NCBI GenBank assembly: GCA_039026915.1
Contig: JBCCLJ010000298.1
Span: 1 to 6,848 of the forward strand
Length of the DNA stretch: 6,848 bases
Direction of reading: 5' to 3'
DNA from: JBCCLJ01 sp039026915
GTDB taxonomy: Bacteria > Acidobacteriota > Thermoanaerobaculia > Multivoradales > Multivoraceae
In this document: positions 1 to 5,361 of the stretch, in pieces
Layout of the letters: each line of letters begins with the position of its first letter
Position numbering within the stretch: position 1 is the stretch's first letter
Program-made: the position numbers and the translations under genes
The notes under the pieces: generated by a model
What the model was told of the DNA's origin: nothing
Seen by the model: only the letters and a program-made list of their open reading frames with translations
The model's database searches: none

Positions 1-1
1 A

Positions 2-21
2 GCGCTGGTATTCACCAGCGC
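2..21. repeat. Hairpin 1 (CTGGT-ATTC-ACCAG core)
   Basis: This is a perfect 8-bp inverted repeat, GCGCTGGT (2-9) and ACCAGCGC (14-21), around the 4-base loop ATTC (GAAT on the other strand). The 14-base core CTGGTATTCACCAG (5-18) recurs at 106-119 and 209-222. Confidence 0.8.
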
Positions 22-63
22 GAGCACGCCCGCGACGCGAGCGCAGCGAGCTTGGAGCGCGGA

Positions 64-78
64 GGTCGCGAAGCGACC
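64..78. repeat. Short hairpin between the repeat copies
   Basis: GGTCGC (64-69) pairs with GCGACC (73-78) across a GAA loop. It lies in the spacer between the two 59-bp copies and is not repeated. It may be part of the repeat-unit structure or chance in very GC-rich DNA. Confidence 0.45.
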
Positions 79-102
79 AGAGCATCGAACAGAGCGAGCC
101 CA

Positions 103-122
103 GCGCTGGTATTCACCAGCGC
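103..122. repeat. Hairpin 2 (CTGGT-ATTC-ACCAG core)
   Basis: This is an exact second copy of hairpin 1, with an 8-bp stem at 103-110 and 115-122 and an ATTC loop. It lies 101 bp from hairpin 1 and 103 bp from the core of hairpin 3. Confidence 0.8.
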
Positions 123-196
123 GAGCACGCCCGCGACGCGAGCGCAGCGAGCTTGGAGCGGCTCCCCTGGGGGAAGCCAAGGGGGAAAACGCAGAT

Positions 197-234
197 GCCG
201 GATTGGGCCTGGTATTCACCAGGCTCAATCCGGC
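197..234 (-). terminator. Long hairpin at the 3' end of the acyl-CoA dehydrogenase gene
   Basis: Positions 197-213 and 218-234 form a 17-bp stem with a single G:U-type pair around the loop ATTC. On the minus strand the stem is followed within about 7 bases by TTTT and then a C-run. That makes it a plausible but imperfect intrinsic terminator for the acyl-CoA dehydrogenase, whose TGA (227-225) lies inside the stem. On the plus strand no T-tract follows. The inner 14 bases equal the core of the two hairpins to the left, so this may be a repeat-family element recruited as a terminator. Confidence 0.65.
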
Positions 235-1409
235 AGGCCCAGAACGCGCTTGGCGATGATGTTGAGCTGGATCTCCGACGTGCCGCCTTCGATGCTGTTG
301 GCGCGCGAGCGTAGCCAGGCACGGGTCTGTGCGAGTTCGTCGTCGGCGAAGCCGTCGCCCTCCCAGCCGAGCGACTGGGGACCGCGAATCGAGAGCATGA
401 GCTCTTCGCGGCGCATGTTGAGCTCGGTGCCGTAGTACTTGAAGATCGAGCTCTCAGGGCCCGGGTTGTGGCCCGCCTCGATCGAGTCGGCGTTGCGCTG
501 CACGGTGAGCCCGAAGGAGAGTGCGTCCATCTCGGTCTGGATGACGCGACCACGCACTGCCGGATCGGCGATGCGGCCATCGTCCTCACCGACGTGCTCC
601 TTGGCAAGCGTGGCAAGGTGTGCCTTGGCAGCGCCGCTGCCCATGCCACCGATCATCGAACGCTCGTGGCCGAGGAGCGCCTTGGCCACGGTCCAACCGG
701 AGTTGACGTCACTGATGACGTTCGACGCCGGGACGCGGACGTTCTCGAAGAAGGTCTCACAGAAGGGTGAAGCGCCACTGATGAGTCGGATCGGTCGCGC
801 TTCGACGCCCGGAGAGCTCATGTCGGCGAGCAGGAAAGTGATACCCGCCTGCTTCTTCACGTCAGGATCAGTGCGTACGAGCATGAAGATCCAGTCCGCG
901 AGGTCGGCGCCGCTCGTCCAGATCTTCTGACCGTTGATGATGTAGTCGTCACCGTCGCGAATCGCTGCGGTCTGGAGCGAAGCCAGATCGGAGCCGGAGT
1001 TCGGCTCGGAGTAGCCCTGACACCAACGGATCTCACCTTTGCAGATCTTGGGAATGTGCTCGGACTTCTGCGCTTCCGTCCCGTACTGCAAGAGGGTCGG
1101 GCCGATCATGCTGATGCCGAAACCCGTCAGCGGCGGCGGAGCCTTCAGCGCAGCGATCTCCTCTGCGATGACCTGCGACTCCTCCTTGGTGTGACCGCCT
1201 CCGCCGTACTCCCTCGGCCAGTGCGGGATCGTCCAGCCCTTGTCGGCGGCGATCTCCATCCACTCGTGGGTCTCGGGATACTTGTAGACGGCCCTCCTGC
1301 CGCCCATGGTGTGAGCCTCGGGGTCGCCGGCCTTGCCGCGCAGGGCGCTCGGCACGTTGGACTCCAGCCAGTCCCGGGTTTCCTCTCTGAACGTCGCAAG
1401 ATCAGACAT
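225..1409 (-). CDS. Acyl-CoA dehydrogenase family protein
   Basis: This 394-residue flavoenzyme should oxidise an acyl-CoA to the trans-2-enoyl-CoA, passing electrons to electron-transfer flavoprotein. The N-terminal helical domain spans about residues 1-125. The middle beta domain carries CQGYSEPNSGSD (130-141), QKIWTSGADLADW (161-173) and a FFENVRVP segment (220-227). The C-terminal helical domain ends in GGTSEIQ (375-381) and RVLGLP. Length and architecture are normal for the family. The ATG is preceded by AGGAG at 6-base spacing, which supports this start. The position aligned with the catalytic Glu of medium-chain enzymes (the E of YEGTSQIQ) is Gly375, with Glu374 one residue earlier. 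The base may therefore sit elsewhere, as in isovaleryl-type enzymes, or in a partner subunit as in some actinobacterial heteromers. Substrate chain length cannot be assigned. The gene is divergent from the NIPSNAP gene. Confidence 0.95.
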   Translation of the reverse strand: MSDLATFREETRDWLESNVPSALRGKAGDPEAHTMGGRRAVYKYPETHEWMEIAADKGWTIPHWPREYGGGGHTKEESQVIAEEIAALKAPPPLTGFGISMIGPTLLQYGTEAQKSEHIPKICKGEIRWCQGYSEPNSGSDLASLQTAAIRDGDDYIINGQKIWTSGADLADWIFMLVRTDPDVKKQAGITFLLADMSSPGVEARPIRLISGASPFCETFFENVRVPASNVISDVNSGWTVAKALLGHERSMIGGMGSGAAKAHLATLAKEHVGEDDGRIADPAVRGRVIQTEMDALSFGLTVQRNADSIEAGHNPGPESSIFKYYGTELNMRREELMLSIRGPQSLGWEGDGFADDELAQTRAWLRSRANSIEGGTSEIQLNIIAKRVLGLPD

Positions 1410-1513
1410 CTCGAACTCCTCGGAAGGGTTGCGCGAAAGCGGTCGAAGGGTAACAGAATGGCGGAGTCAAACCGTCGCTCACAATTCAACGTATTCACGA
1501 ATGGAGGTCACGC
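1410..1513. promoter_or_regulatory. Divergent intergenic region with promoters for both flanking genes
   Basis: These 104 bases separate the start of the acyl-CoA dehydrogenase from that of the NIPSNAP gene, so both promoters probably lie here. The stretch around 1480-1500 is AT-richer than its surroundings. Shine-Dalgarno sequences are clear on both sides: AGGAG for the minus-strand gene (1416-1420) and GGAGG for the plus-strand gene (1503-1507). I could not fit a convincing -35/-10 pair on either strand, and no strong operator palindrome is visible. Confidence 0.5.
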
Positions 1514-1957
1514 ATGACCACCCGAGCTCAGACGACCCATCGCATCGCGCTCGTTCTCTCGATCCTTCTCGCTTTCGGAATGTTCGGCACCGCCGCCGCC
1601 GTTGCCGAAGAGGGAGGCGGAGAGCGGGTCTTCGAGCTTCGCACCTACATCACCCTCGACGGGCGACTCGACGCGCTCAACAAGAGGTTCAGAGAGCACA
1701 CCATCGGGCTCTTCGAGAAGCACGGCATGACCGTCATGGGCTTCTGGGAGCCAACCGACGCAGAGAAAGGGAAAGGCAACACGCTCATCTACATGCTGGC
1801 GTTCCCGTCAGAGGAAGCGCGCAGCGCATCGTGGAAAGCGTTTGCCGAGGATCCGGAATGGAAGAAGGTCGCCGCGGAATCGCAGAAGGACGGCAAGATC
1901 ATCGAACGCATCGAGTCGGTGCTCATGGCACCCACCGACTACTCTTCGGTTCGCTGA
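1514..1957 (+). CDS. Secreted NIPSNAP-family protein
   Basis: This 147-residue protein has an N-terminal Sec signal peptide: Arg/His-containing n-region, hydrophobic core about 11-25, and probable cleavage after Ala31 in AVA|EE. The mature part is a single NIPSNAP domain, a ferredoxin-like alpha/beta-barrel fold. It is recognisable by FELRTY (40-45), the FREHTIGLFEKHGMTVMGFW stretch, and the C-terminal SWKAF..DPEWKKV..ES..DG region ending in PTDYS. Bacterial NIPSNAP proteins usually lack an assigned reaction, and none is proposed here. Export is the informative feature, since many homologues are cytosolic. GGAGG lies 6 bases before the ATG. The esterase gene begins 17 bases after the stop, so the two are probably co-transcribed. 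Confidence 0.9.
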   Translation: MTTRAQTTHRIALVLSILLAFGMFGTAAAVAEEGGGERVFELRTYITLDGRLDALNKRFREHTIGLFEKHGMTVMGFWEPTDAEKGKGNTLIYMLAFPSEEARSASWKAFAEDPEWKKVAAESQKDGKIIERIESVLMAPTDYSSVR

Positions 1958-1974
1958 GCCGGGAACGTCGCAGA

Positions 1975-2979
1975 GTGACCTCCTCGCGCTCTCGGAGCGC
2001 CGATCGCACGCTCTACCTTCTCGTCCTCGCGATTCTCGCGGTCTGCGCCCTGGGCGCCGCGGTCGACGCCGCGGAGGCGCAGGAGCCTCAGGGCTACTTT
2101 CCCGGAGCGACGACCAAACTCCTCGTCGACGGGTGGAGCGCCAACGGCTTTCAGCGCAGCTACCGGCTCCACGTGCCGACGCGCCATGAAGACACGTCTC
2201 CGACTCCGCTCGTCGTGGCGCTCCACGGAGGCGTCGCCACGGCGAAGACCTTCGAAGATCAGTCACGCTTTTCGCCGCTGGCCGACGTCGAGGGGTTCCT
2301 CGTCGCCTATCCGAACGGCATCGGCATCGGGCCGCTCCTCCGACACTGGAACGGCGGTTACTGCTGCGCGCGCGCCATGAAGAAGCAGATCGACGACATC
2401 GGCTTCATCAACGCGGTCATTGAGGACGTCGCGGGGCGCTTTCAGATCGACCGCTCGCGCATCTACGTCGTCGGGTACTCCAACGGCGGCATGCTCGCCT
2501 ACAACTACGCGGCAGAGCATCCCGACAAGGTCGCGGCGGTCGGCATCTTCGCTTCGGCCCCTGGGCTCGAGCTCCAGGACGAGTCGTACTGGGTGCCGCG
2601 CGCTGAGAAGCTTGCCGCAACACCGGTGCCTCTGATTCACGTGCACGGTTTCGACGATCCGCGGCTGCGCTGGCGCAAGCCCTACAAGACGCGCAAGAAG
2701 CCGCGTCCCGAGGCCTTCAAGCCGGAACGCTCGGCCGCCTACTGGGCCGAAGTGAACGGCTGCACCGGCGAGCCGAGCCAGCGGCAGTTCCTCGACGGCG
2801 CCGTGACCCGCTGGGACTGGTGCAGCGACAGCTCTTCCTCCGTCGCTCTTCTCGGCCTCGAGGGATGGGGGCACGAGTGGCCCTCGCAGGCGCGCACCTC
2901 GAAGAAGCGGCGATCACGGTTGCGGGACTTCGACGCCGCCGTCGAGATGTGGGCCTTCTTTCAGAAGCACTCGCGCTAG
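1975..2979 (+). CDS. Secreted PHB depolymerase/feruloyl-esterase-like (LpqC-type) alpha/beta hydrolase
   Basis: This 334-residue exported hydrolase has a signal peptide with hydrophobic core about 13-29 and probable cleavage after Ala35 in AEA|QE. The fold follows the LpqC/COG3509 pattern: oxyanion-region VVALHGG, a YPNG turn, a CC pair followed by IDDIGF, then nucleophile elbow GYSNGG with Ser169. Asp228 (in HGFDDP) and His300 (in GHEWP) are the likely rest of the catalytic triad. Relatives hydrolyse short polyester or aryl esters such as feruloyl esters; the true substrate is unknown. The start is inferred: GTG at 1975 gives a complete signal peptide and follows the upstream gene by 17 bases. 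An ORF open further upstream overlaps the NIPSNAP gene and encodes nothing recognisable. The Shine-Dalgarno is weak, so translation may depend on the upstream gene. The stop overlaps that of the convergent TetR gene. Confidence 0.88.
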   Translation: MTSSRSRSADRTLYLLVLAILAVCALGAAVDAAEAQEPQGYFPGATTKLLVDGWSANGFQRSYRLHVPTRHEDTSPTPLVVALHGGVATAKTFEDQSRFSPLADVEGFLVAYPNGIGIGPLLRHWNGGYCCARAMKKQIDDIGFINAVIEDVAGRFQIDRSRIYVVGYSNGGMLAYNYAAEHPDKVAAVGIFASAPGLELQDESYWVPRAEKLAATPVPLIHVHGFDDPRLRWRKPYKTRKKPRPEAFKPERSAAYWAEVNGCTGEPSQRQFLDGAVTRWDWCSDSSSSVALLGLEGWGHEWPSQARTSKKRRSRLRDFDAAVEMWAFFQKHSR

Positions 2980-3587
2980 TCGAGCAGACGTAGGAGCGTC
3001 GCTTCGACGTCGCGGAGTGGACGTGCGCTGCCCTCGGCCCGAGCCAGGAGCAGGGCGCCCTCCACCGCGGCGATGACCGTTCGCGCTTTGGCCCGACGCG
3101 CCGCGTCGCTTTCCCCCGGGGATCCGAGAGCACGAGCCATGACATCGGTCCAGGCCTCGAAGCCGCACCGGCCGGCCTCGGCGATGGGCTCTACGCCCGG
3201 TGCCATCTCGAGGAGCGTCGTTGCCACCGGACAGCCGTCGCGAAAGCCGCTCGCTTCCATCCAACCGCCGAGGAGCTGGAGGTAGGAGCGCAGAAACTCC
3301 GCGGGCGACGTGCAGGTCTCCTCGAGGCCGAGCAACGTCTGCTCGACGCTTCCGCAGGCGACCCGCACCGCCTCAGCTCCCAGCTCTTCTTTTCCCCCGG
3401 GAAAGTAGTGGTAGAGCGAGCCCTTGGGAGCACCGCTGCGGCGGAGAACCTCGTTCAGCCCCGTCCGCGCGTAACCCTGACGCCGAAAGAGGCGAATCGC
3501 CGTACGCACCAGAGCGTCTCGATGCTGCTGAGCCTTGGTCCGCAGCGGCCGAGACGGTCGATCGCGGTGGATTGGTTTCTTCGGCAC
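2976..3587 (-). CDS. TetR/AcrR-family repressor, LmrA/YxaF-like
   Basis: This 203-residue regulator has an N-terminal TetR helix-turn-helix, about residues 24-70. TGLNEVLRRSGAPKGSLYHY (42-61) followed by FPGGKEEL is characteristic of the LmrA/YxaF (QdoR) subgroup rather than classical TetR. The helical C-terminal half, including the GCPVATTLLEMAP segment, would bind a ligand and dimerise. In Bacillus this subgroup is released from DNA by flavonoids; the ligand here is unknown. The start is GTG at 3587, because no ATG precedes the HTH helices and later GTG codons would cut into helix 1. No clear Shine-Dalgarno precedes it, and a TATAAT lies 6 bases upstream, suggesting a leaderless message. 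It is divergent from the dehydrogenase with the operator between, so it probably represses both itself and that gene. The stop shares a CTAG with the convergent esterase. Confidence 0.93.
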   Translation of the reverse strand: MPKKPIHRDRPSRPLRTKAQQHRDALVRTAIRLFRRQGYARTGLNEVLRRSGAPKGSLYHYFPGGKEELGAEAVRVACGSVEQTLLGLEETCTSPAEFLRSYLQLLGGWMEASGFRDGCPVATTLLEMAPGVEPIAEAGRCGFEAWTDVMARALGSPGESDAARRAKARTVIAAVEGALLLARAEGSARPLRDVEATLLRLLD

Positions 3588-3601
3588 TCTCGAATTATAT
3601 A
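3572..3601 (+). promoter_or_regulatory. Predicted dehydrogenase promoter
   Basis: A possible -35, TTGGTT (3572-3577), and -10, TATATA (3596-3601), are separated by 18 bases. Transcription would start near 3608. That lies upstream of the second ATG (3633) and leaves little room for a start at 3612. The -10 lies within the proposed operator. The -35 match is weak. Confidence 0.35.
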
Positions 3602-3621
3602 GACTGGTCTAATGAATACAA
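3587..3621 (-). promoter_or_regulatory. Predicted tetR promoter, possibly leaderless
   Basis: The minus strand has a perfect TATAAT at 3599-3594. A weak -35, TTGTAT (3621-3616), lies 16 bases upstream. Transcription would begin 6-7 bases after the -10, at or within a base of the GTG start at 3587, leaving no 5' leader. The operator covers the -10 and most of the spacer, consistent with autorepression. Confidence 0.5.
3594..3611. promoter_or_regulatory. Probable LmrA/YxaF-type operator between tetR and dehydrogenase
   Basis: The bases here read ATTATATAGACTGGTCTA. The Bacillus subtilis LmrA/YxaF box, as I recall it, is AWTATAtagaNYGgTCTA, and all 18 positions agree. The right part is an inverted repeat, TAGAC (3600-3604) and GTCTA (3607-3611), with a 2-base centre. 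It is the most AT-rich spot in a GC-rich neighbourhood and lies between the divergent start codons of an LmrA/YxaF-like regulator and its presumed target. Binding here would cover the -10 regions of both promoters. Confidence 0.82.
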
Positions 3622-3632
3622 GAAGAACCTCC

Positions 3633-4661
3633 ATGCAACAGCTGCAGGTCCTCGAAGCGGGCCGGTTCGCCTGGGTCGATGCGCCGGCACCGCGCCTCTC
3701 CACCGACCTTTCGGCGCTCGTTCGACCGTTGGCAGTCGCTCGCTGCGACCTCGACCTTCACATCGCGACCGGAGCGAGCCCGATGCAGGGGCCCTTCGCC
3801 TTCGGTCACGAGATGGCGGGCGTGGTGAGCGACGTCGGTGATGGCGTTCACTGCGTCCGGCCCGGCGATCGCGTGCTGGTGCCGTTCCAGATCAGCTGTG
3901 GCTCCTGCGCGTCCTGCCGGCGAGGGCGAACCAACGTCTGCACCGCAGTTCCGCTCTGCGCCGCCTACGGACTCGGCCGCTTTGGAGGCAAGGACTTCGG
4001 CGGCGGGCTCTCGGACTCGGTGCTCGTTCCGTTTGCCGACGCCATGCTCCTTCGCGTCCCGGATGGCCTCGAGCTCGCCGAGGCTGCGGGGCTGGCAGAC
4101 AACGTCTCCGACGGCTACCGCACGGTTGAGGATCCGCTACGCAACGAGCCTGGAGCCTCCGTGCTGATCGTCGGAGGGCTGGCGCAGAGCGTCGGCCTCT
4201 ACGCGGCCATGGCGGCGCTCACCCTGGGATCGGAGAAGGTCGTCTACACCGACTGGGATCCGACCCGCCTTCGGATCGCCGGCTCGCTTGGCGCCGAGAC
4301 GAAGCGGGTCGACTACCGAAAGACGCCGCGCGCCGAGGAGCTCTTTCCGATCACGGTCGACGCGAGTGCAACCGAAGACGGACTCCGCTTCGCACTCTCC
4401 TCGACCGCGCCCTGTGGACACTGCACCGGCGTCTCCGGCGCCCGTGTGCAGCTCGAGCTGCGACCTTCGTACCTTCGCGGCGTCACCTACGAAGTCTCGC
4501 GGGTCCAGGCTCGCGCGACGATCCCTCGAGTTCTCGAGCACGTCTGCTGTGGACGCTTGAATCCGAGCGCCGTGCCGAGTCGACTCGTGCCGTTCTCCGA
4601 GGCCATCGACGCGATGATGTCGCCCGAGCCGAAGATCGTCTTCGTTCGCGACACAAGGTGA
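3633..4661 (+). CDS. Zinc-dependent medium-chain alcohol dehydrogenase-like oxidoreductase
   Basis: This 342-residue MDR-superfamily enzyme is expected to use NAD(H) to interconvert an alcohol or similar group and a carbonyl. The N-terminal GroES-like domain has likely catalytic-zinc ligands Cys38, His59 with Glu60 (GHE), and Asp156 in LADNVSDGY, which corresponds to the SDILPTGY element of formaldehyde-dehydrogenase-like members. A structural zinc loop has Cys89, Cys92, Cys95 and Cys103. The Rossmann domain reads VLIVGGLAQSVG (177-188), a variant of GxGxxG. Asp207 at the end of the second strand favours NAD over NADP. I chose ATG 3633 over the in-frame ATG at 3612: AGAAG lies 7 bases upstream, the protein then starts like its relatives (MQQLQVLEAG), and 3612 would put the ribosome site inside the operator. 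It is probably repressed by the divergent TetR protein. Substrate not assignable. Confidence 0.9.
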   Translation: MQQLQVLEAGRFAWVDAPAPRLSTDLSALVRPLAVARCDLDLHIATGASPMQGPFAFGHEMAGVVSDVGDGVHCVRPGDRVLVPFQISCGSCASCRRGRTNVCTAVPLCAAYGLGRFGGKDFGGGLSDSVLVPFADAMLLRVPDGLELAEAAGLADNVSDGYRTVEDPLRNEPGASVLIVGGLAQSVGLYAAMAALTLGSEKVVYTDWDPTRLRIAGSLGAETKRVDYRKTPRAEELFPITVDASATEDGLRFALSSTAPCGHCTGVSGARVQLELRPSYLRGVTYEVSRVQARATIPRVLEHVCCGRLNPSAVPSRLVPFSEAIDAMMSPEPKIVFVRDTR

Positions 4662-4682
4662 TCCCGCAAAGGGCCTGAGCAC

Positions 4683-4703
4683 GGCGAGCAGAGTCCGCTC
4701 GTC
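4683..4703. terminator. Small hairpin between convergent genes, possible weak bidirectional terminator
   Basis: GGCGAGC (4683-4689) pairs with GCTCGTC (4697-4703), including one G:T pair, around a 7-base loop. It sits in the 43-base gap between the dehydrogenase stop and the stop of the convergent DUF4252-like gene. There is no T-tract on either strand, so termination may instead be Rho-dependent. Confidence 0.3.
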
Positions 4704-4704
4704 C

Positions 4705-5361
4705 TCACTCCAACCCGAGAGCCTCCGCGACTTCGCCGACGAGAGAGTCCACCGCCTCTTCGCCCCAGTCGTCGCTCTCGGTCCACTCGCCCTCTTCGTC
4801 CCATTCCTCGACATCGTGCCACTCTTCGTCGAGCACCTCTTCTCGCGAGAAAGCGAGAGCCGCGCTCACGACCCGGTCGAGCCGGCCGCCGAGCCGAACA
4901 AGCGTCAGCGAGTGGCCGTCGTGCACCACGACGAGCATGTTCTTGAGCCGCTGCCGCCCGTCCATGCGGTAGACGATCCAGCCGAGCTCGCCGCCGTCAC
5001 GGAAACGAGCCAGGGTCTCCCAGCCGCGACGATCCAACGAGTCTTCGAAGCGACGGGGAAAACGAAGATCGCCGCCATACGTGTCGTAGGTGGCCAACTC
5101 GACCTTCTTCACGCCGCGGAGAGCCCGGAAGGCGTCACGGTCGTCGTCATCCATTCCCCACTTCGCGATCCCCTTCACCATGCCGAGACTCATGCGCCCG
5201 AGCGTCATGCCGAACTGGTGATCGAGCTCGAGCTCGGGCACGTCTTCCTGGAGCTCGCTCGCCAAGCCGTGCATGCGCGGCGACGTCGTGAAGCAGGCCA
5301 CTTGGATCAGAGCCAAGAGAACGAGAAGGGAAAGAGCGCCTCTGCGCAGTGCCTCAGCCAT
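4705..5361 (-). CDS. DUF4252-like probable lipoprotein with acidic Trp-rich tail
   Basis: This protein has 218 residues. The N-terminus has Arg6-Arg7, a hydrophobic core (about 9-22) and a probable lipidated Cys23. The lipobox (QVAC) is imperfect because Gln replaces the usual Leu at -3. The central region aligns by eye with the upstream gene product: RRGWETLARFRD, then a R..G...L..ML.V..DG.SL.LV.LGG.LD pattern. This supports a DUF4252 fold and a tandem duplication. The last roughly 45 residues are strongly acidic with recurring EW/DW pairs, a tail absent from the neighbour. ATG 5361 is preferred over GTG 5367 because AGGAG lies 8 bases before the ATG and only 2 before the GTG. The start overlaps the upstream stop by 8 bases, so it is probably translationally coupled. 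It is last in the sigma-factor operon. Molecular function unknown. Confidence 0.82.
   Translation of the reverse strand: MAEALRRGALSLLVLLALIQVACFTTSPRMHGLASELQEDVPELELDHQFGMTLGRMSLGMVKGIAKWGMDDDDRDAFRALRGVKKVELATYDTYGGDLRFPRRFEDSLDRRGWETLARFRDGGELGWIVYRMDGRQRLKNMLVVVHDGHSLTLVRLGGRLDRVVSAALAFSREEVLDEEWHDVEEWDEEGEWTESDDWGEEAVDSLVGEVAEALGLE

Larger units (their letters stand above)
1..160. repeat. 59-bp direct repeat, two copies, 101-bp period
   Basis: Positions 1-59 and 102-160 are identical over 59 bases. The first mismatch is position 60 (C) against 161 (G). Each copy begins with an 8-bp inverted repeat and continues into a GC-rich tract with repeated GCGAGC-like words. The 42 bases between the copies contain a separate small hairpin. 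Copy 1 starts at the window edge, so the array may extend to the left. No credible protein is encoded: reading frames here are low-complexity Arg/Ala/Ser strings. It could be a short tandem array or an intergenic dispersed repeat; the window cannot say which. Confidence 0.9.

Noticed and set aside
1..234. CRISPR array
   Set aside because: The period is 101 bp, only two full copies exist, the repeat is longer than the spacer, and no cas genes are present.
1490..1499. CGTATTCACG near the NIPSNAP start as a fourth hairpin of the repeat family
   Set aside because: Only 8 bases match the core and the stem would be 3 bp, so this is consistent with chance.
439..1517. Long plus-strand open frames opposite the acyl-CoA dehydrogenase
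   Set aside because: They are antisense shadows typical of high-GC coding DNA, have no recognisable domains, and oppose an unmistakable enzyme.
1333..1974. Upstream extension of the esterase reading frame
   Set aside because: It runs through the NIPSNAP gene in another frame, is Arg/His/Ser-rich and has no homology. GTG 1975 gives a complete signal peptide.
3612..3632. ATG at 3612 as the dehydrogenase start
   Set aside because: It would place the ribosome site inside the operator and add a 7-residue N-terminus unlike relatives. ATG 3633 fits better, though 3612 is not excluded.
3200..3841. Plus-strand open frame across tetR and the operator
   Set aside because: It has biased shadow composition and overlaps both real genes and the regulatory region.
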